DNA of 64,000 nt from Stappia sp. BW2. Lineage in GTDB: Bacteria > Pseudomonadota > Alphaproteobacteria > Rhizobiales > Stappiaceae. Positions 1 through 9,200 of this stretch are shown here, piece after piece. The stretch is taken from the NCBI RefSeq assembly GCF_008107695.1, contig NZ_VIRG01000060.1:62001-126000 (forward strand). The letters are read 5' to 3'. The position numbers and the translations under genes were made by a program. Numbering within the stretch: position 1 is the first letter of the stretch; every line of letters begins with the position of its first letter. The notes beneath the pieces are model-generated. The model was not told the origin of the DNA. It did not search any database and was given only the letters and a program-made list of their open reading frames with translations.

Positions 1-495
1 CTCACCATCTATCTGCTCTATTACGGCGGCAGTGTTGCGCTGACCGCGATTGCCCGCGCTGCGGGCGCGGAAGGCTTCGTCGGCCTGCCGACCTTTGCCA
101 CGGGCGTTCTCGCCATCGGCGTTATCTGCGGTGCATATCAGGCGGAAGTCTACCGGGGGGCATATCTCGCCATCGACCGGGGCCAGTTCGACGCCGCCAA
201 TGCACTGGCGCTTTCGCGCAGTCAGACGATCATGTTCGTGATCGCTCCCCAGCTTCTGCGACATGCCATTCCTGGCCTCAGCAATGTCTGGCAGCTCGTT
301 CTCAAGGATTCTGCGCTCATTTCGGTGATCGGCCTTGTGGAGTTGATGCGGCAATCCCAGATCGGCGCCGGGTCCACACGAGAGCCTTTCCTGTTCTACA
401 TCGCCGCCGCTTGTCTGTACTTCATCATTGCCGGCATCACCGGGTTCGCTTTCCGCGCCCTGGAAGTCAAAACCTCCCAGGGGATCGCGCGATAA
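1..495 (+). CDS. Polar amino acid ABC transporter permease, HisQ type (5' truncated by window)
   Basis: The open frame enters at base 1 and ends at the TAA at 493-495, so about 164 C-terminal residues are present. The segment GQFDAANAL is the EAA cytoplasmic loop that docks to the ATPase. Hydrophobic segments follow, and the late motif VLKDSALISVIGLVELM is typical of the HisM/GlnP family. It would form half of a heterodimeric inner-membrane channel for an amino acid or opine-like solute, paired with the next gene. Its stop codon overlaps the next start (TAATG), so the two are translationally coupled. The binding protein and ATPase must lie upstream, outside the window. The substrate cannot be told. 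Confidence 0.9.
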   Translation, partial: LTIYLLYYGGSVALTAIARAAGAEGFVGLPTFATGVLAIGVICGAYQAEVYRGAYLAIDRGQFDAANALALSRSQTIMFVIAPQLLRHAIPGLSNVWQLVLKDSALISVIGLVELMRQSQIGAGSTREPFLFYIAAACLYFIIAGITGFAFRALEVKTSQGIAR

Positions 496-1187
496 TGATC
501 GATTTCAATTTCTTCATCAGCATCATTCCGAAGCTGCTGTCGGGTCTGCCGTTAACGTTGCAGCTTGCCGGATCCTCCATCGTTATCGGCTTTGTTCTGG
601 CGCTTGTGCTCGCCCTGGCGCAGCAGACGGACAGGCGCCTGGTGGTCTGGCCCATCCGGTCCTTTGTTGCCGTGTTCAGGGGCACGCCGCTGCTGGTCCA
701 GATCTTTCTGATCTATTACGGGCTAGGCCAGTTTCGGCCGACGCTCCAGATGCTCGGCCTGTGGACTTTCTTTCGAGAGCCCTATTGGTGCGCGATCCTG
801 GCGTTGTCACTGAACACGGGCGCCTATGGCAGCGAAATTCTGCGTGGTGCGATCCGCAACATTCCCAAGGGGCAATGGGAAGCCGCGGCCGCCCTGGGAA
901 TGAACCGGCTGTTGACCCTGCGCTTCGTGGTCCTGCCACTGGCGTTCCGCGCAGCAATCCCGGCCTACAGCAACGAGATTATCCTAATGGTCAAGGGCAC
1001 GTCCCTGGCCTCCATCATCACGCTGATGGAGGTTACCGGCATCGCGCAAGGGCTCATTTCCCAAAGCTACCGGGCCATCGAGGTCTTCATCGCTGCCGGC
1101 GCGATCTACCTGATCCTGAATTTCATCATCGTACGGGCCCTGAACGCCCTCGAACAGAAACTCACACCCTACCGGTCCCGCGCCTGA
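495..1187 (+). CDS. Polar amino acid ABC transporter permease, HisM type
   Basis: This is a 230-residue inner-membrane permease, full length for the family. I place the start at 495 (MIDFNFF) because that ATG shares its A with the upstream stop; a longer in-frame reading from 411 would overlap the preceding gene deeply. The EAA loop reads GQWEAAAALGMN, and IILMVKGTSLASIITLMEVTG follows the family pattern near the C-terminus. It should pair with the truncated permease just upstream. A GGT gene begins 41 bases downstream, so the imported solute may be a gamma-glutamyl compound; this is inference from position. Confidence 0.93.
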   Translation: MIDFNFFISIIPKLLSGLPLTLQLAGSSIVIGFVLALVLALAQQTDRRLVVWPIRSFVAVFRGTPLLVQIFLIYYGLGQFRPTLQMLGLWTFFREPYWCAILALSLNTGAYGSEILRGAIRNIPKGQWEAAAALGMNRLLTLRFVVLPLAFRAAIPAYSNEIILMVKGTSLASIITLMEVTGIAQGLISQSYRAIEVFIAAGAIYLILNFIIVRALNALEQKLTPYRSRA

Positions 1188-1228
1188 CGGGCACCTCACG
1201 AGATAAAGACCGAGGAGACGCAACAGGA

Positions 1229-2827
1229 ATGCGCAATTTCGAACAACCGACGCGGTCGGTGGCCGTGTCGGCCAATGCCATGGCTGCAACTTCGCATCCC
1301 TACGCCACCCTTGCGGCGGTCAACATTCTTCAGGCCGGCGGGAATGCAATGGATGCTGCCCTCGCGGCTTGTGCCGTGCAATGCGTGGTGGAGCCGGGCT
1401 CGACCGGCATCGGCGGCGACTGCTTCGCCCTGTACGCTCCCAAGGGGGGAGATGAGGTTCTGGCCTATAACGGGTCGGGACGGACCCCTGAGGCATTGAC
1501 CGAAAGCTGGTTTAGCGAGCGCGAAATTACCGAGGAGGTCCCGCGTCAGTCGCCCGCATCGGTTACCATTCCGGGCGCTATAGATGCCTGGACGCGTCTG
1601 CATGCCGACCATGGCCGCATCACCTTTGCCGAGGTTCTCGCCCCGGCCATCGCATTTGCGGAAAATGGCTACGCCATCACACCTAGGGTTCATCGTGATT
1701 GGGTGCTGGAGGAAAAGCTGCTGGCTGCCGATGCGGCGGCGGCGAAGAACTTCCTTCCCGAAGGCCGTGCGCCCGCCATCGGCGAGATTCACAAACAGCC
1801 CGAATTGGCCGCTACCTTGAAACGGATTGCCGCCGAAGGCCGCGATGGTTTCTACCGCGGGCCGGTCGCGCAGGACATGGTCAATTACCTCCGCTCACTC
1901 GGCGGGCTGCACACGCTGGAGGACTTTGCCTCCGCCAGGGGCGAGTATGTAACGCCCGTCACTACCCGGTTCCGCGGCCACACGATCCATGAATGCCCCC
2001 CCAACGGTCAGGGCATTATCGCCCTGATGATCCTCAACATCCTGTCGCATGTCGAGACCGGAGACGATCCGCTGTCGCCCGACCGGCTGCACGCGGAAAT
2101 CGAGGCCACACGCCTTGCCTATGCCGCGCGCGATGCCTGGCTGGCAGATCCGGACAAGGCCAATGTCCCGGTTGAGGAAATGCTGTCGGACGAGCTGGCG
2201 GCAAAGCTCGCTGCAAAGATTGACCTCAGCCGCGCCCTGACGGAACTGCCTGCCTTCGAGATGCCTTTGCATCGGGACACCGTCTACATCACGGTGGTCG
2301 ATGCAGAGCGCAATGCAGTCAGTCTGATCAACTCGATTTTCGATTGCTTCGGCTCGGGCCTGGTAGCCCCGCAGTCAGGCGTCGTGCTGCATAACCGTGG
2401 CCAGAGCTTTTCGCTGAAACCCGGTCATCCGAATGTGATCGCACCCGGCAAACGCCCGCTGCATACAATTATCCCCGGTATGGTCACCCGCGATGGCCGC
2501 ACCGAAATGTCCTTCGGTGTCATGGGCGGATACTATCAGGCCATGGGCCATGCCCATCTTGTGTCCAAGGTGCTCGACTACGGCATGGATTTGCAGGAGG
2601 CCATCGATCTTCCCCGGCTTATCCCGGTCGGCGGCAACGACACGCGCGTTGAAGCAGAGCATACGATTCCGCAGGCGGTCGCGACGGAACTGGAACGCCG
2701 GGGCTTCAAGCTCGTTCCCTCTCCGGATCCCATTGGTGGTGCTCAAGTCATCCGGATCGACTGGGAAAACGGCACTCTTGCGGGTGCTTCGGAATCCCGT
2801 AAGGACGGTATCGCTCTGGGGTTCTAG
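1229..2827 (+). CDS. ggt: Gamma-glutamyltransferase / gamma-glutamyl hydrolase (copy 1), cytoplasmic type
   Basis: This 532-residue member of the Ntn-hydrolase GGT family cleaves gamma-glutamyl bonds after self-cleavage into large and small subunits. The expected nucleophile is Thr351 in HRDTVYITVVD, the position equivalent to the TTH-SVVD threonine of characterised GGTs. Other family marks are TGIGGDCFALY, GSGRTP (candidate substrate arginine) and GVMGGYYQ. There is no signal peptide: the protein starts MRNFEQPTRSVAVSA, unlike periplasmic GGTs, so it probably works in the cytosol on imported substrate. The ATG at 1229 is the first that matches the family N-terminus; the open frame runs further upstream through the permease gene without homology. 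It resembles the GGT at 41358 more than that at 26883. Confidence 0.93.
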   Translation: MRNFEQPTRSVAVSANAMAATSHPYATLAAVNILQAGGNAMDAALAACAVQCVVEPGSTGIGGDCFALYAPKGGDEVLAYNGSGRTPEALTESWFSEREITEEVPRQSPASVTIPGAIDAWTRLHADHGRITFAEVLAPAIAFAENGYAITPRVHRDWVLEEKLLAADAAAAKNFLPEGRAPAIGEIHKQPELAATLKRIAAEGRDGFYRGPVAQDMVNYLRSLGGLHTLEDFASARGEYVTPVTTRFRGHTIHECPPNGQGIIALMILNILSHVETGDDPLSPDRLHAEIEATRLAYAARDAWLADPDKANVPVEEMLSDELAAKLAAKIDLSRALTELPAFEMPLHRDTVYITVVDAERNAVSLINSIFDCFGSGLVAPQSGVVLHNRGQSFSLKPGHPNVIAPGKRPLHTIIPGMVTRDGRTEMSFGVMGGYYQAMGHAHLVSKVLDYGMDLQEAIDLPRLIPVGGNDTRVEAEHTIPQAVATELERRGFKLVPSPDPIGGAQVIRIDWENGTLAGASESRKDGIALGF

Positions 2828-2937
2828 CAGGGCGTCCCGGTTCGACCTGACCGGGAGCAGCTGCATACGGCATTCTATCGCGCACGCGGAAGGGTATTCA
2901 GATCTTGCACCCCATTTTCAGTGTGGATTTTGCGCAA

Positions 2938-2967
2938 ATCCCGCCGGCGGCATGCCGCTGGCGGGAT
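2938..2967. terminator. Bidirectional terminator hairpin between convergent genes
   Basis: A 14-pair stem (one G-U pair) with a two-base AT loop lies between the GGT gene (+) and the HlyD-type gene (-). The arms begin ATCCCGCC and end GGCGGGAT. The T tracts on either side are weak, so it may depend partly on other factors, but position and stem strength favour termination of both converging transcripts. Confidence 0.6.
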
Positions 2968-3057
2968 CTCGTTTGACCTGCGTTTGGTCCAGACACTGGT
3001 GCCCGTGCTCACATCTGGACCGACGACGGTCAGGTCCTTCTGCTTGCTGCCTTCCTG

Positions 3058-4386
3058 TTACAGGACGCGCTCTTCCCGGAAGGCCCGTCCGAATGACTGC
3101 AGCACTGGGTCCAGGAGATAGCGCATTGGTGTATGGGCTCCCGTTTGTATGAACACTTGCGCGGGCATGCCCGGCACCAGCTCAAAGCCGCCTCCGGCCT
3201 CCTGGATGTCGTCGGCGGTAACCCGCACCCGAACCGTGTAATACTGCTCTCCCGTCTGATCGTCGGTTTCAGCATCAGCACCAACCTGGAAGACTTGCCC
3301 CTTCAAAGGCTTCATGTGCCGCCCCATGAAAGAAGTGAGCTGCACTTTGGCGTCCATCCCGATCAAAACGTTGTCGATGTCGGACGTCCGCAGGCGCGTG
3401 TCGAGGATGAGTTCCTCGTTTTGAGGAACGATGGTGAGGATAGGTTCGCCCGGCCGCACGACGCCGCCAACCGTCTTGTAGTTGACCTTGAGTACCCGCC
3501 CCTCGATCGGGGAGACGATCTCTGTACGGCTCAGGATGTCGGAAGTGGCAGATAGCGCTTCGTCGGCCTGAGCGATCTCCGCGTTGATTTCCGACAGTTC
3601 CTCGGCGATCTTCTCACGTTCTTCGCTGACAGCCGTCAGCTCCGCGATCTTGATTTCCTCGATCTTCTGCCGGGCACGGGCGATCGTTGAACCGATGGCA
3701 TTGCGCTCCGACCAGAGCTCGGCCCGCTTGCGTTGCAGAGCCAGAAGCTCAGGCTGACGCATGAGACCTTTTTTCATCAGGACCTTTTTGCTTTCCAGTT
3801 CCTGGTCCAGCAGAATGATCTGCTGATCCATGCCACCGATCTGAGCCTTCAGACTGTTGATCTCGGCTTCAACCTGGCCAGCCTGCACACGATAGGTGTT
3901 CGTCTGCCTGTCGAGAAGCTCACGACGCACCTTGAACTTGATGATCTCGTTGGCCACGAACTGCTGGTAGCTCTTGTCGACCGACATGACCGATGGTGTC
4001 TTGACCTCGAAGGTTTCGTCGCCGCGTTCCTGCGCCAGGAGCCGGTCTCTGGTCACCGAATAGCGCTGGTGCTTGCGATAGATCGACAGGTAGTTCGCTG
4101 TTGCCAGTGCCTGGTCGAGAACCATGAGAACCTGACCGTTCTTGACGACATCGCCTTCCTTGACATTAAGCTCACGCACGATCCCGCCTTCCAGATGCTG
4201 CACCACGCGCAAGCTTCCGTCCGGGCTGACCTTGCCGGCAGCAATAGCGGCCGACGACAATTCCGCGAGACTTGCCCAGATCCCTGTGCCGAAGAAACAC
4301 ACCGCGACGACGACGAAACCCAGGATCCAATGAAGGCGAATGGAGCGTCGGAGCAACGACGCCGGGCTTTGTTCCTTGTTCATCAT
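3058..4386 (-). CDS. Type I secretion membrane-fusion protein (HlyD/PrtE family)
   Basis: This 442-residue periplasmic adaptor links the inner-membrane ABC exporter to an outer-membrane TolC-like channel. After a short cytoplasmic tail there is one transmembrane helix (about residues 18-40), then a biotinyl-lipoyl half motif (HLEGGIVRELNVKEGDVV), a long charged coiled-coil region (about 120-290), and a C-terminal beta region with GMPAQVFI. It ends in the usual RALREE-like tail (FGRAFREERVL). The start at 4386 overlaps the ATPase stop (ATGA); a second ATG follows directly at 4383. No TolC gene is in the window, so the outer-membrane partner must be elsewhere. Confidence 0.94.
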   Translation of the reverse strand: MMNKEQSPASLLRRSIRLHWILGFVVVAVCFFGTGIWASLAELSSAAIAAGKVSPDGSLRVVQHLEGGIVRELNVKEGDVVKNGQVLMVLDQALATANYLSIYRKHQRYSVTRDRLLAQERGDETFEVKTPSVMSVDKSYQQFVANEIIKFKVRRELLDRQTNTYRVQAGQVEAEINSLKAQIGGMDQQIILLDQELESKKVLMKKGLMRQPELLALQRKRAELWSERNAIGSTIARARQKIEEIKIAELTAVSEEREKIAEELSEINAEIAQADEALSATSDILSRTEIVSPIEGRVLKVNYKTVGGVVRPGEPILTIVPQNEELILDTRLRTSDIDNVLIGMDAKVQLTSFMGRHMKPLKGQVFQVGADAETDDQTGEQYYTVRVRVTADDIQEAGGGFELVPGMPAQVFIQTGAHTPMRYLLDPVLQSFGRAFREERVL

Positions 4387-6155
4387 TGACCTCCCTTTGT
4401 ATCGTTGGCTGGTGACGCGCCTTTTGCCTTTGCGGGCTGCATCTTGCCTAGTTTCTGCAGAATATCGCTGACCGGGCGAATGGCGTTCTTCATGAATTCC
4501 TCGCCCGTTTGCGTCTTCTGAATTGTGCCGTCCGCGAGAGTGATAATCAGATCGACTTTCGAAAGCGCCGATGGTCTGTGGCTGACGATGATGACGGTAC
4601 AGCCCTTTTCCCGAAGGAGTACAAGACACTCCTGAAGTGCCGCTTCGCCGTCGCTGTCTAGATTGGAGTTGGGTTCATCCAGAATAATCAGCTTTGGCAA
4701 ACCGTAGATCGCCCTGGCCAGACCGACACGTTGTGCCTGCCCGCCGGACAGGCGAAGTCCACCCGGCCCGATCATGGTTTCATAGCCGTTCGGCAGTCCG
4801 TTGATCATGTCGTGGCAGCCCGCGAGGCGCGCGGCAGCCACAACCTTTTCATCCTCCGGCTCTCCCAGCCGGGCGATGTTTTCCTTCACGGTGCCGTGGA
4901 GCAGTTCCACGGACTGGGACAGGTAGCCGATATTGCGGCCGAGCTGTTGCGGGTCCCAGTTGCTCATGGCGACACCGTCAAGACGCACCGAGCCGGAGCT
5001 CGGATCCATTGCGCCGATGAGCAATTTGCACAAGGTGCTCTTGCCTGACCCGGAGTGACCAACGATTGCATTCAGCGTTGCCGGTTTGACGTCGATGCTG
5101 ATGTTGCGCAGCAAGGGACGTTCCTGGCCTGAAACAAGCAGATTGACGCCTTTGAGCTGAAGTTGGCCAGCGGGATCCGGCTGCTGCGTCTTGTTGAAGT
5201 GAAGCGGGGCTGACAGAAAGATATCTCTCAAACGGCGGTGAGCCTGCATCGCGCCGACAATGCCCCGCCAGGCACCGATGGCCTGTTCGGCAGGGGCAAG
5301 CGCCCGCCCCATGATGATTGACGCTGCAATCATTCCGCCCGGTGTGATTTCACCAAGCGTGGCGAAATAGGCCCCGAGGCCCAATACGCTGATCTGTGCC
5401 GTGAACCGGATGAACTTGCTGATCGCGGCAGTCTTCGCAGAAAAGGAGGCGACGGCGAAAGTCGAATCGGCCACCTGTTCGTTATCGTTCCGGTAGCGGG
5501 CGAGAACACCAGGCAGCATTCCCATGCTGTAGACGCTTTCTGCGTGCTGCGTGGCGATGTCAATCGTCTGCTGCGCCCGCACACGAGCGGCCGCGGCACC
5601 AGCCATCCGGCGGCGCGTCACCGTATCGTTCACACCTGCGATCATGACAATCAACACGCCGGCTGCTATGGCGACGAAGCCGAGGGCAGGGTGAATGAGA
5701 ATAATGGCACCGATAAAGAGGGGCACCCACGGCCCGTCGAAGAAGGGCAGTACGCTCGAACTGCCAACGAACTGCCGGATGGTCGCAAGATCGTTCATGG
5801 CATGGGAGTGGGATCTTCCCGTGGACCTTGCCGTTTGAATGATTGCATGAAGCAGATCGGCATGGACAGTCGCGTCCCACCACTTCGCAATGCTGGCGAG
5901 GATGGACCCGCGGATAGCGTCTAGAACCGCAATCACGGCCAGAAAGAAAATGACGAACATTGTCAGGAAGACGAGCGTTTCGAGATGACCGCTCTGCATG
6001 ACCCGGTCGAAGATCTGCTGCATGTACAGAGGGGACGCGAGGGTGCCGAGATTGACAAAGATCGAAAAGAAACCAACGGCAAAAAAGCCGGCCCAGGAAG
6101 AGCGATAGACCTTGAGAGCGGGATAAACGCTTTCCCTTGCGCTGCGCACAGCCAT
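4383..6155 (-). CDS. Type I secretion ABC exporter ATPase/permease (PrtD/LapB-like)
   Basis: This 590-residue fused membrane-and-ATPase half transporter should power export of the adjacent VCBS protein. Residues 1 to about 300 form the six-helix exporter domain. The nucleotide-binding domain carries Walker A GHSGSGKST, signature LSGGQAQR, Walker B LIILDEPNSNLD and the switch SHRPS. There is no N-terminal C39 peptidase domain, as expected for substrates with an uncleaved C-terminal signal. A GGAGAG ribosome site lies 9 bases before the ATG. Its gene follows the VCBS gene after a strong terminator and overlaps the adaptor gene by 4 bases, so the exporter pair may be made at a lower level than the substrate. 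Confidence 0.95.
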   Translation of the reverse strand: MAVRSARESVYPALKVYRSSWAGFFAVGFFSIFVNLGTLASPLYMQQIFDRVMQSGHLETLVFLTMFVIFFLAVIAVLDAIRGSILASIAKWWDATVHADLLHAIIQTARSTGRSHSHAMNDLATIRQFVGSSSVLPFFDGPWVPLFIGAIILIHPALGFVAIAAGVLIVMIAGVNDTVTRRRMAGAAAARVRAQQTIDIATQHAESVYSMGMLPGVLARYRNDNEQVADSTFAVASFSAKTAAISKFIRFTAQISVLGLGAYFATLGEITPGGMIAASIIMGRALAPAEQAIGAWRGIVGAMQAHRRLRDIFLSAPLHFNKTQQPDPAGQLQLKGVNLLVSGQERPLLRNISIDVKPATLNAIVGHSGSGKSTLCKLLIGAMDPSSGSVRLDGVAMSNWDPQQLGRNIGYLSQSVELLHGTVKENIARLGEPEDEKVVAAARLAGCHDMINGLPNGYETMIGPGGLRLSGGQAQRVGLARAIYGLPKLIILDEPNSNLDSDGEAALQECLVLLREKGCTVIIVSHRPSALSKVDLIITLADGTIQKTQTGEEFMKNAIRPVSDILQKLGKMQPAKAKGASPANDTKGGQ

Positions 6156-6164
6156 GTAGACTCT

Positions 6165-6210
6165 CCAAAAAATAAATAAAAGGGGAGGAGAGGGCGCTTG
6201 CGCCCTCTCC
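6165..6210 (-). terminator. Strong intrinsic terminator after the VCBS protein gene
   Basis: A perfect 11-pair stem (GGAGAGGGCGC / GCGCCCTCTCC) at 6187-6210 with a two-base loop is followed, in the minus-strand direction, by a T-rich run ending in six T residues. It lies 14 bases after the VCBS gene stop and before the exporter ATPase start, so it should end most transcripts of the secreted protein and let only some through to the exporter genes. Confidence 0.85.
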
Positions 6211-6223
6211 GGGAACCTCAGGA

Positions 6224-9200
6224 TCAGCTGAGCAGCGGACCGTCGCCGTCATCGTTAAATGTCGGGATGAGCATCTCGGGGATGTCACCGCCACCGTCAG
6301 TGGTCCAGTCGTCGCCACCGAAGGTGTTCGTCTTGTCCGGATCTACCGACAGTTCGATATCGAACTCGGCGGAGTTGGAGACGGCGTCATTGACGTCCAC
6401 CACAGTCATTGTACCGGACATGTTGGCGGTTTCGCCCTGATCCATTACCTGGGCCATAATGCGTTCCAGGTTATGGTTGAAAGTAACGCTGCCGTCGGCC
6501 TCCCCGATGTTCAGAAGACCTGCGGCTTCCAGATCGGCGATATCCAGCGTTACCTGATGGCCTGAGATGGACAGGCTGAGAGTGCCCGAGATCTCATCGA
6601 TCTGGAGCGTTTCGGTTTCACCATCGTCAACGTCGTTGGCATTCAACAGCTCAAGAAGATTGAAGCTGCTTTCGTCGTTGTTCGAGTTGCTGTGAACAAC
6701 AGTGAACGTACCCGTGTAGTTCTCAATGGTGGGGGCATCGTTCGAGCCGTTGATGGTGATGGTTACGTCCGTCGTGACGGTGCCACCGTTATTGTCGGAA
6801 ACCGTAACCGTGTAGATTTCCTCAACACTGTCACCAACGTTGAGCGCCTGAACATCGGCGTCGGACTGGTCAATGGTGTAGGTCCATTCACCGGTATCCT
6901 CGTCGATGCTGAATTGCCCGAGCGATCCGTCAAGAACGGACGCCGAGTAAGTCAGAACATCCCGAATGTCGACATCTGCGCCCACGATCAGGCCAGAGGC
7001 AACGTCGGTACCTGCTTCATCAACACCAGCTTCCGTCACCTCGCCCAGGATGTCTGCAGAGGTAATTGTCGGATCGTCGTTGGTGCCGGTCACGACAACC
7101 ATGACTTCCCGAGTATCCGTCTCTCCGCTGTCGTCCGTAACGGTCAGCAGGTACTTGACTTCCAGCTGTTCGTCTTGGGCAAGGAAGTCCAGTGCCGTTG
7201 CGGCAATTGCGAACGTCCAGGTGGCGGTTCCGTTGTTGCCGGAACCAGCCGGTTGCTGCACCGTCAAGGCGCTCTGGAAGGCAAGTGCTTGTGCCTCCGT
7301 CAGCGCGAAGCCACTGCCTTCGACTGGTTTGACAGAGGTGAACTGAGCAGTCACTTCCGGCGTGTCGGACAGGTCGAGGTCGGCGAAGGAAACCTCACCG
7401 GATGTCTCAAGCTGTGCCGGTGTGTTGGCTTCCTCAAGAGCACCTTCGAAGACGCCTCCCGAGAACACCGGTCCATCATTGGTACCAGTGATGGTGATGG
7501 TGATCTGGGTGGTGTCGGTGCCTTCGGGGAACCAGTTCCGATCGCTGACTTTCACGTCGAACGTCAGGGTCAGGGTTTCACCATCTGCCAACCAGTCGAG
7601 TGGAGCCGAGCCGTTGTAGGCATAGGTGAATTCAACATTCCCGTCCGGTCCCTTGGGCACGGAGAAGATGTTGTCCAGTTCGTTGCCGCTGGTGAAGTCG
7701 AAATTGCCGGCCATCAGAAGGCTGCTGATATCGACACCGTCCGGAAGATCTCCTTCCGAATAGTCCGGAGAGCCGGAGCCTTCAACCGAGATGTAGAGCG
7801 TGTCGCCCAGATCCGGATCGTCGACCACGATGTTGCCGGTCAATTCTCCGATACTCTGCGGATTGGCGTCCAGTGCTTCGTCAATTGCAAAGTCAAGAAC
7901 GCTCTGCTCGACGAGGATATCCGGCTGGTCGTTGGTACCGATGATGGTCACGGTGACCGGGCGCTCAACGAAGGAGTCCGGGTCATTCGTGTCCTGAACC
8001 CGAAGCGTGTAGTCGATCGTGAGGACATCGCCTTCTGCAAGGAAGTCAATGGCCTTGTCCTGGACCTTGTAGGAATAGGTTACCCGGCCCTGGTCGTCGA
8101 ACTGGTCGAATGTCCAGAAGAGGAAATTCGAGTCATTGGCCGTCAGAGCAGCGTGGATATCGCCCGGCATTTCCAGAATGTCGCCGGCACCGGAGGCCAG
8201 GGACAGGTTAGGTTCGCTGATCTGGACCTCAAAATTGTCCGGATTGACGACCGTGTCCGGATCGTTGACCTCGAAGACACCACTGCGGGAATGGACGAAA
8301 CCCTGGTCCTCCGCATCCGGAAATTCCACGATGGGCAGGAAGTTCAGGGAGAGGTCCCCGCCAATCGTCGGAGCATCATTTGTGCCCGTGATCGTGATGG
8401 TGACATCCTGCTCGACGACACCGCCGTTGCCGTCATCGACCGTCACGGTGTAGACCACTTTGACCTGTTCTTCAGCGGCCAGGAAGTCGAGATGCTCTTC
8501 CGCGACGCTGTAAGACCAGTTGATCGTGCCGTTGTTCGCGTTGCCCGGATCAGCGGACAGCCCGAATCCAGCCTGAATATTTGCAATCTGGCTGGCGGTC
8601 AGGCCGACCCCATCAAGACCTTCAACGCTCTTGACTGCGAAGGTTGCCGTCGGCGTATCGGAGAGGTCGAGATCGGTGAACTCGATTGAGCCGGTGTCGG
8701 ACAGGGTTGACGGATCGCCTTCAACGATGGAACCGCTTACGTCGACCGCAGTCAGCGTCGGAACGTCATTGGTACCGGTGATGGTGATGGTGATCTGGGT
8801 GGTGTCGGTGCCTTCCGGGAACCAGTTCCGATCGCTGACTTTCACGTCGAACGTCAAGGTCAGGGTTTCACCATCTGCCAGCCAGTCGAGATCGGCCGAG
8901 CCGTTGTAGGCATAGGTGAATTCAACATTCCCGTCTTCGCCCTTCGGCACGGAGAAAATGTTGTTGAGTGCAGACCCGCTGGTAAAATTGAAATTGCCTG
9001 CCGTCAGAAGGCTGTCGATATCGACACCATCCGGAAGATCGCCTTCCGAATAGTCCGGCGAACCATTGCCTTCGACCGAGATGTAGAGCGTGTCGCCCAG
9101 ATCCGGATCGTCGACCACGATGTTGCCGGTCAATTCGCCGATACTCTGCGGATTGGCGTCCAGTGCTTCGTCAATTGCAAAGTCAAGAACGCTCTGCTCG

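Noticed and set aside
428-1228. Long upstream extension of the GGT frame (would give 799 residues)
   Set aside because: It runs out of frame through both permease genes, and the family N-terminus begins at 1229.
6692-8689. 665-residue plus-strand frame opposite the VCBS gene
   Set aside because: It mirrors the repeats on the other strand, has no family likeness and no ribosome site; an effect of low stop frequency in repetitive, GC-rich DNA.
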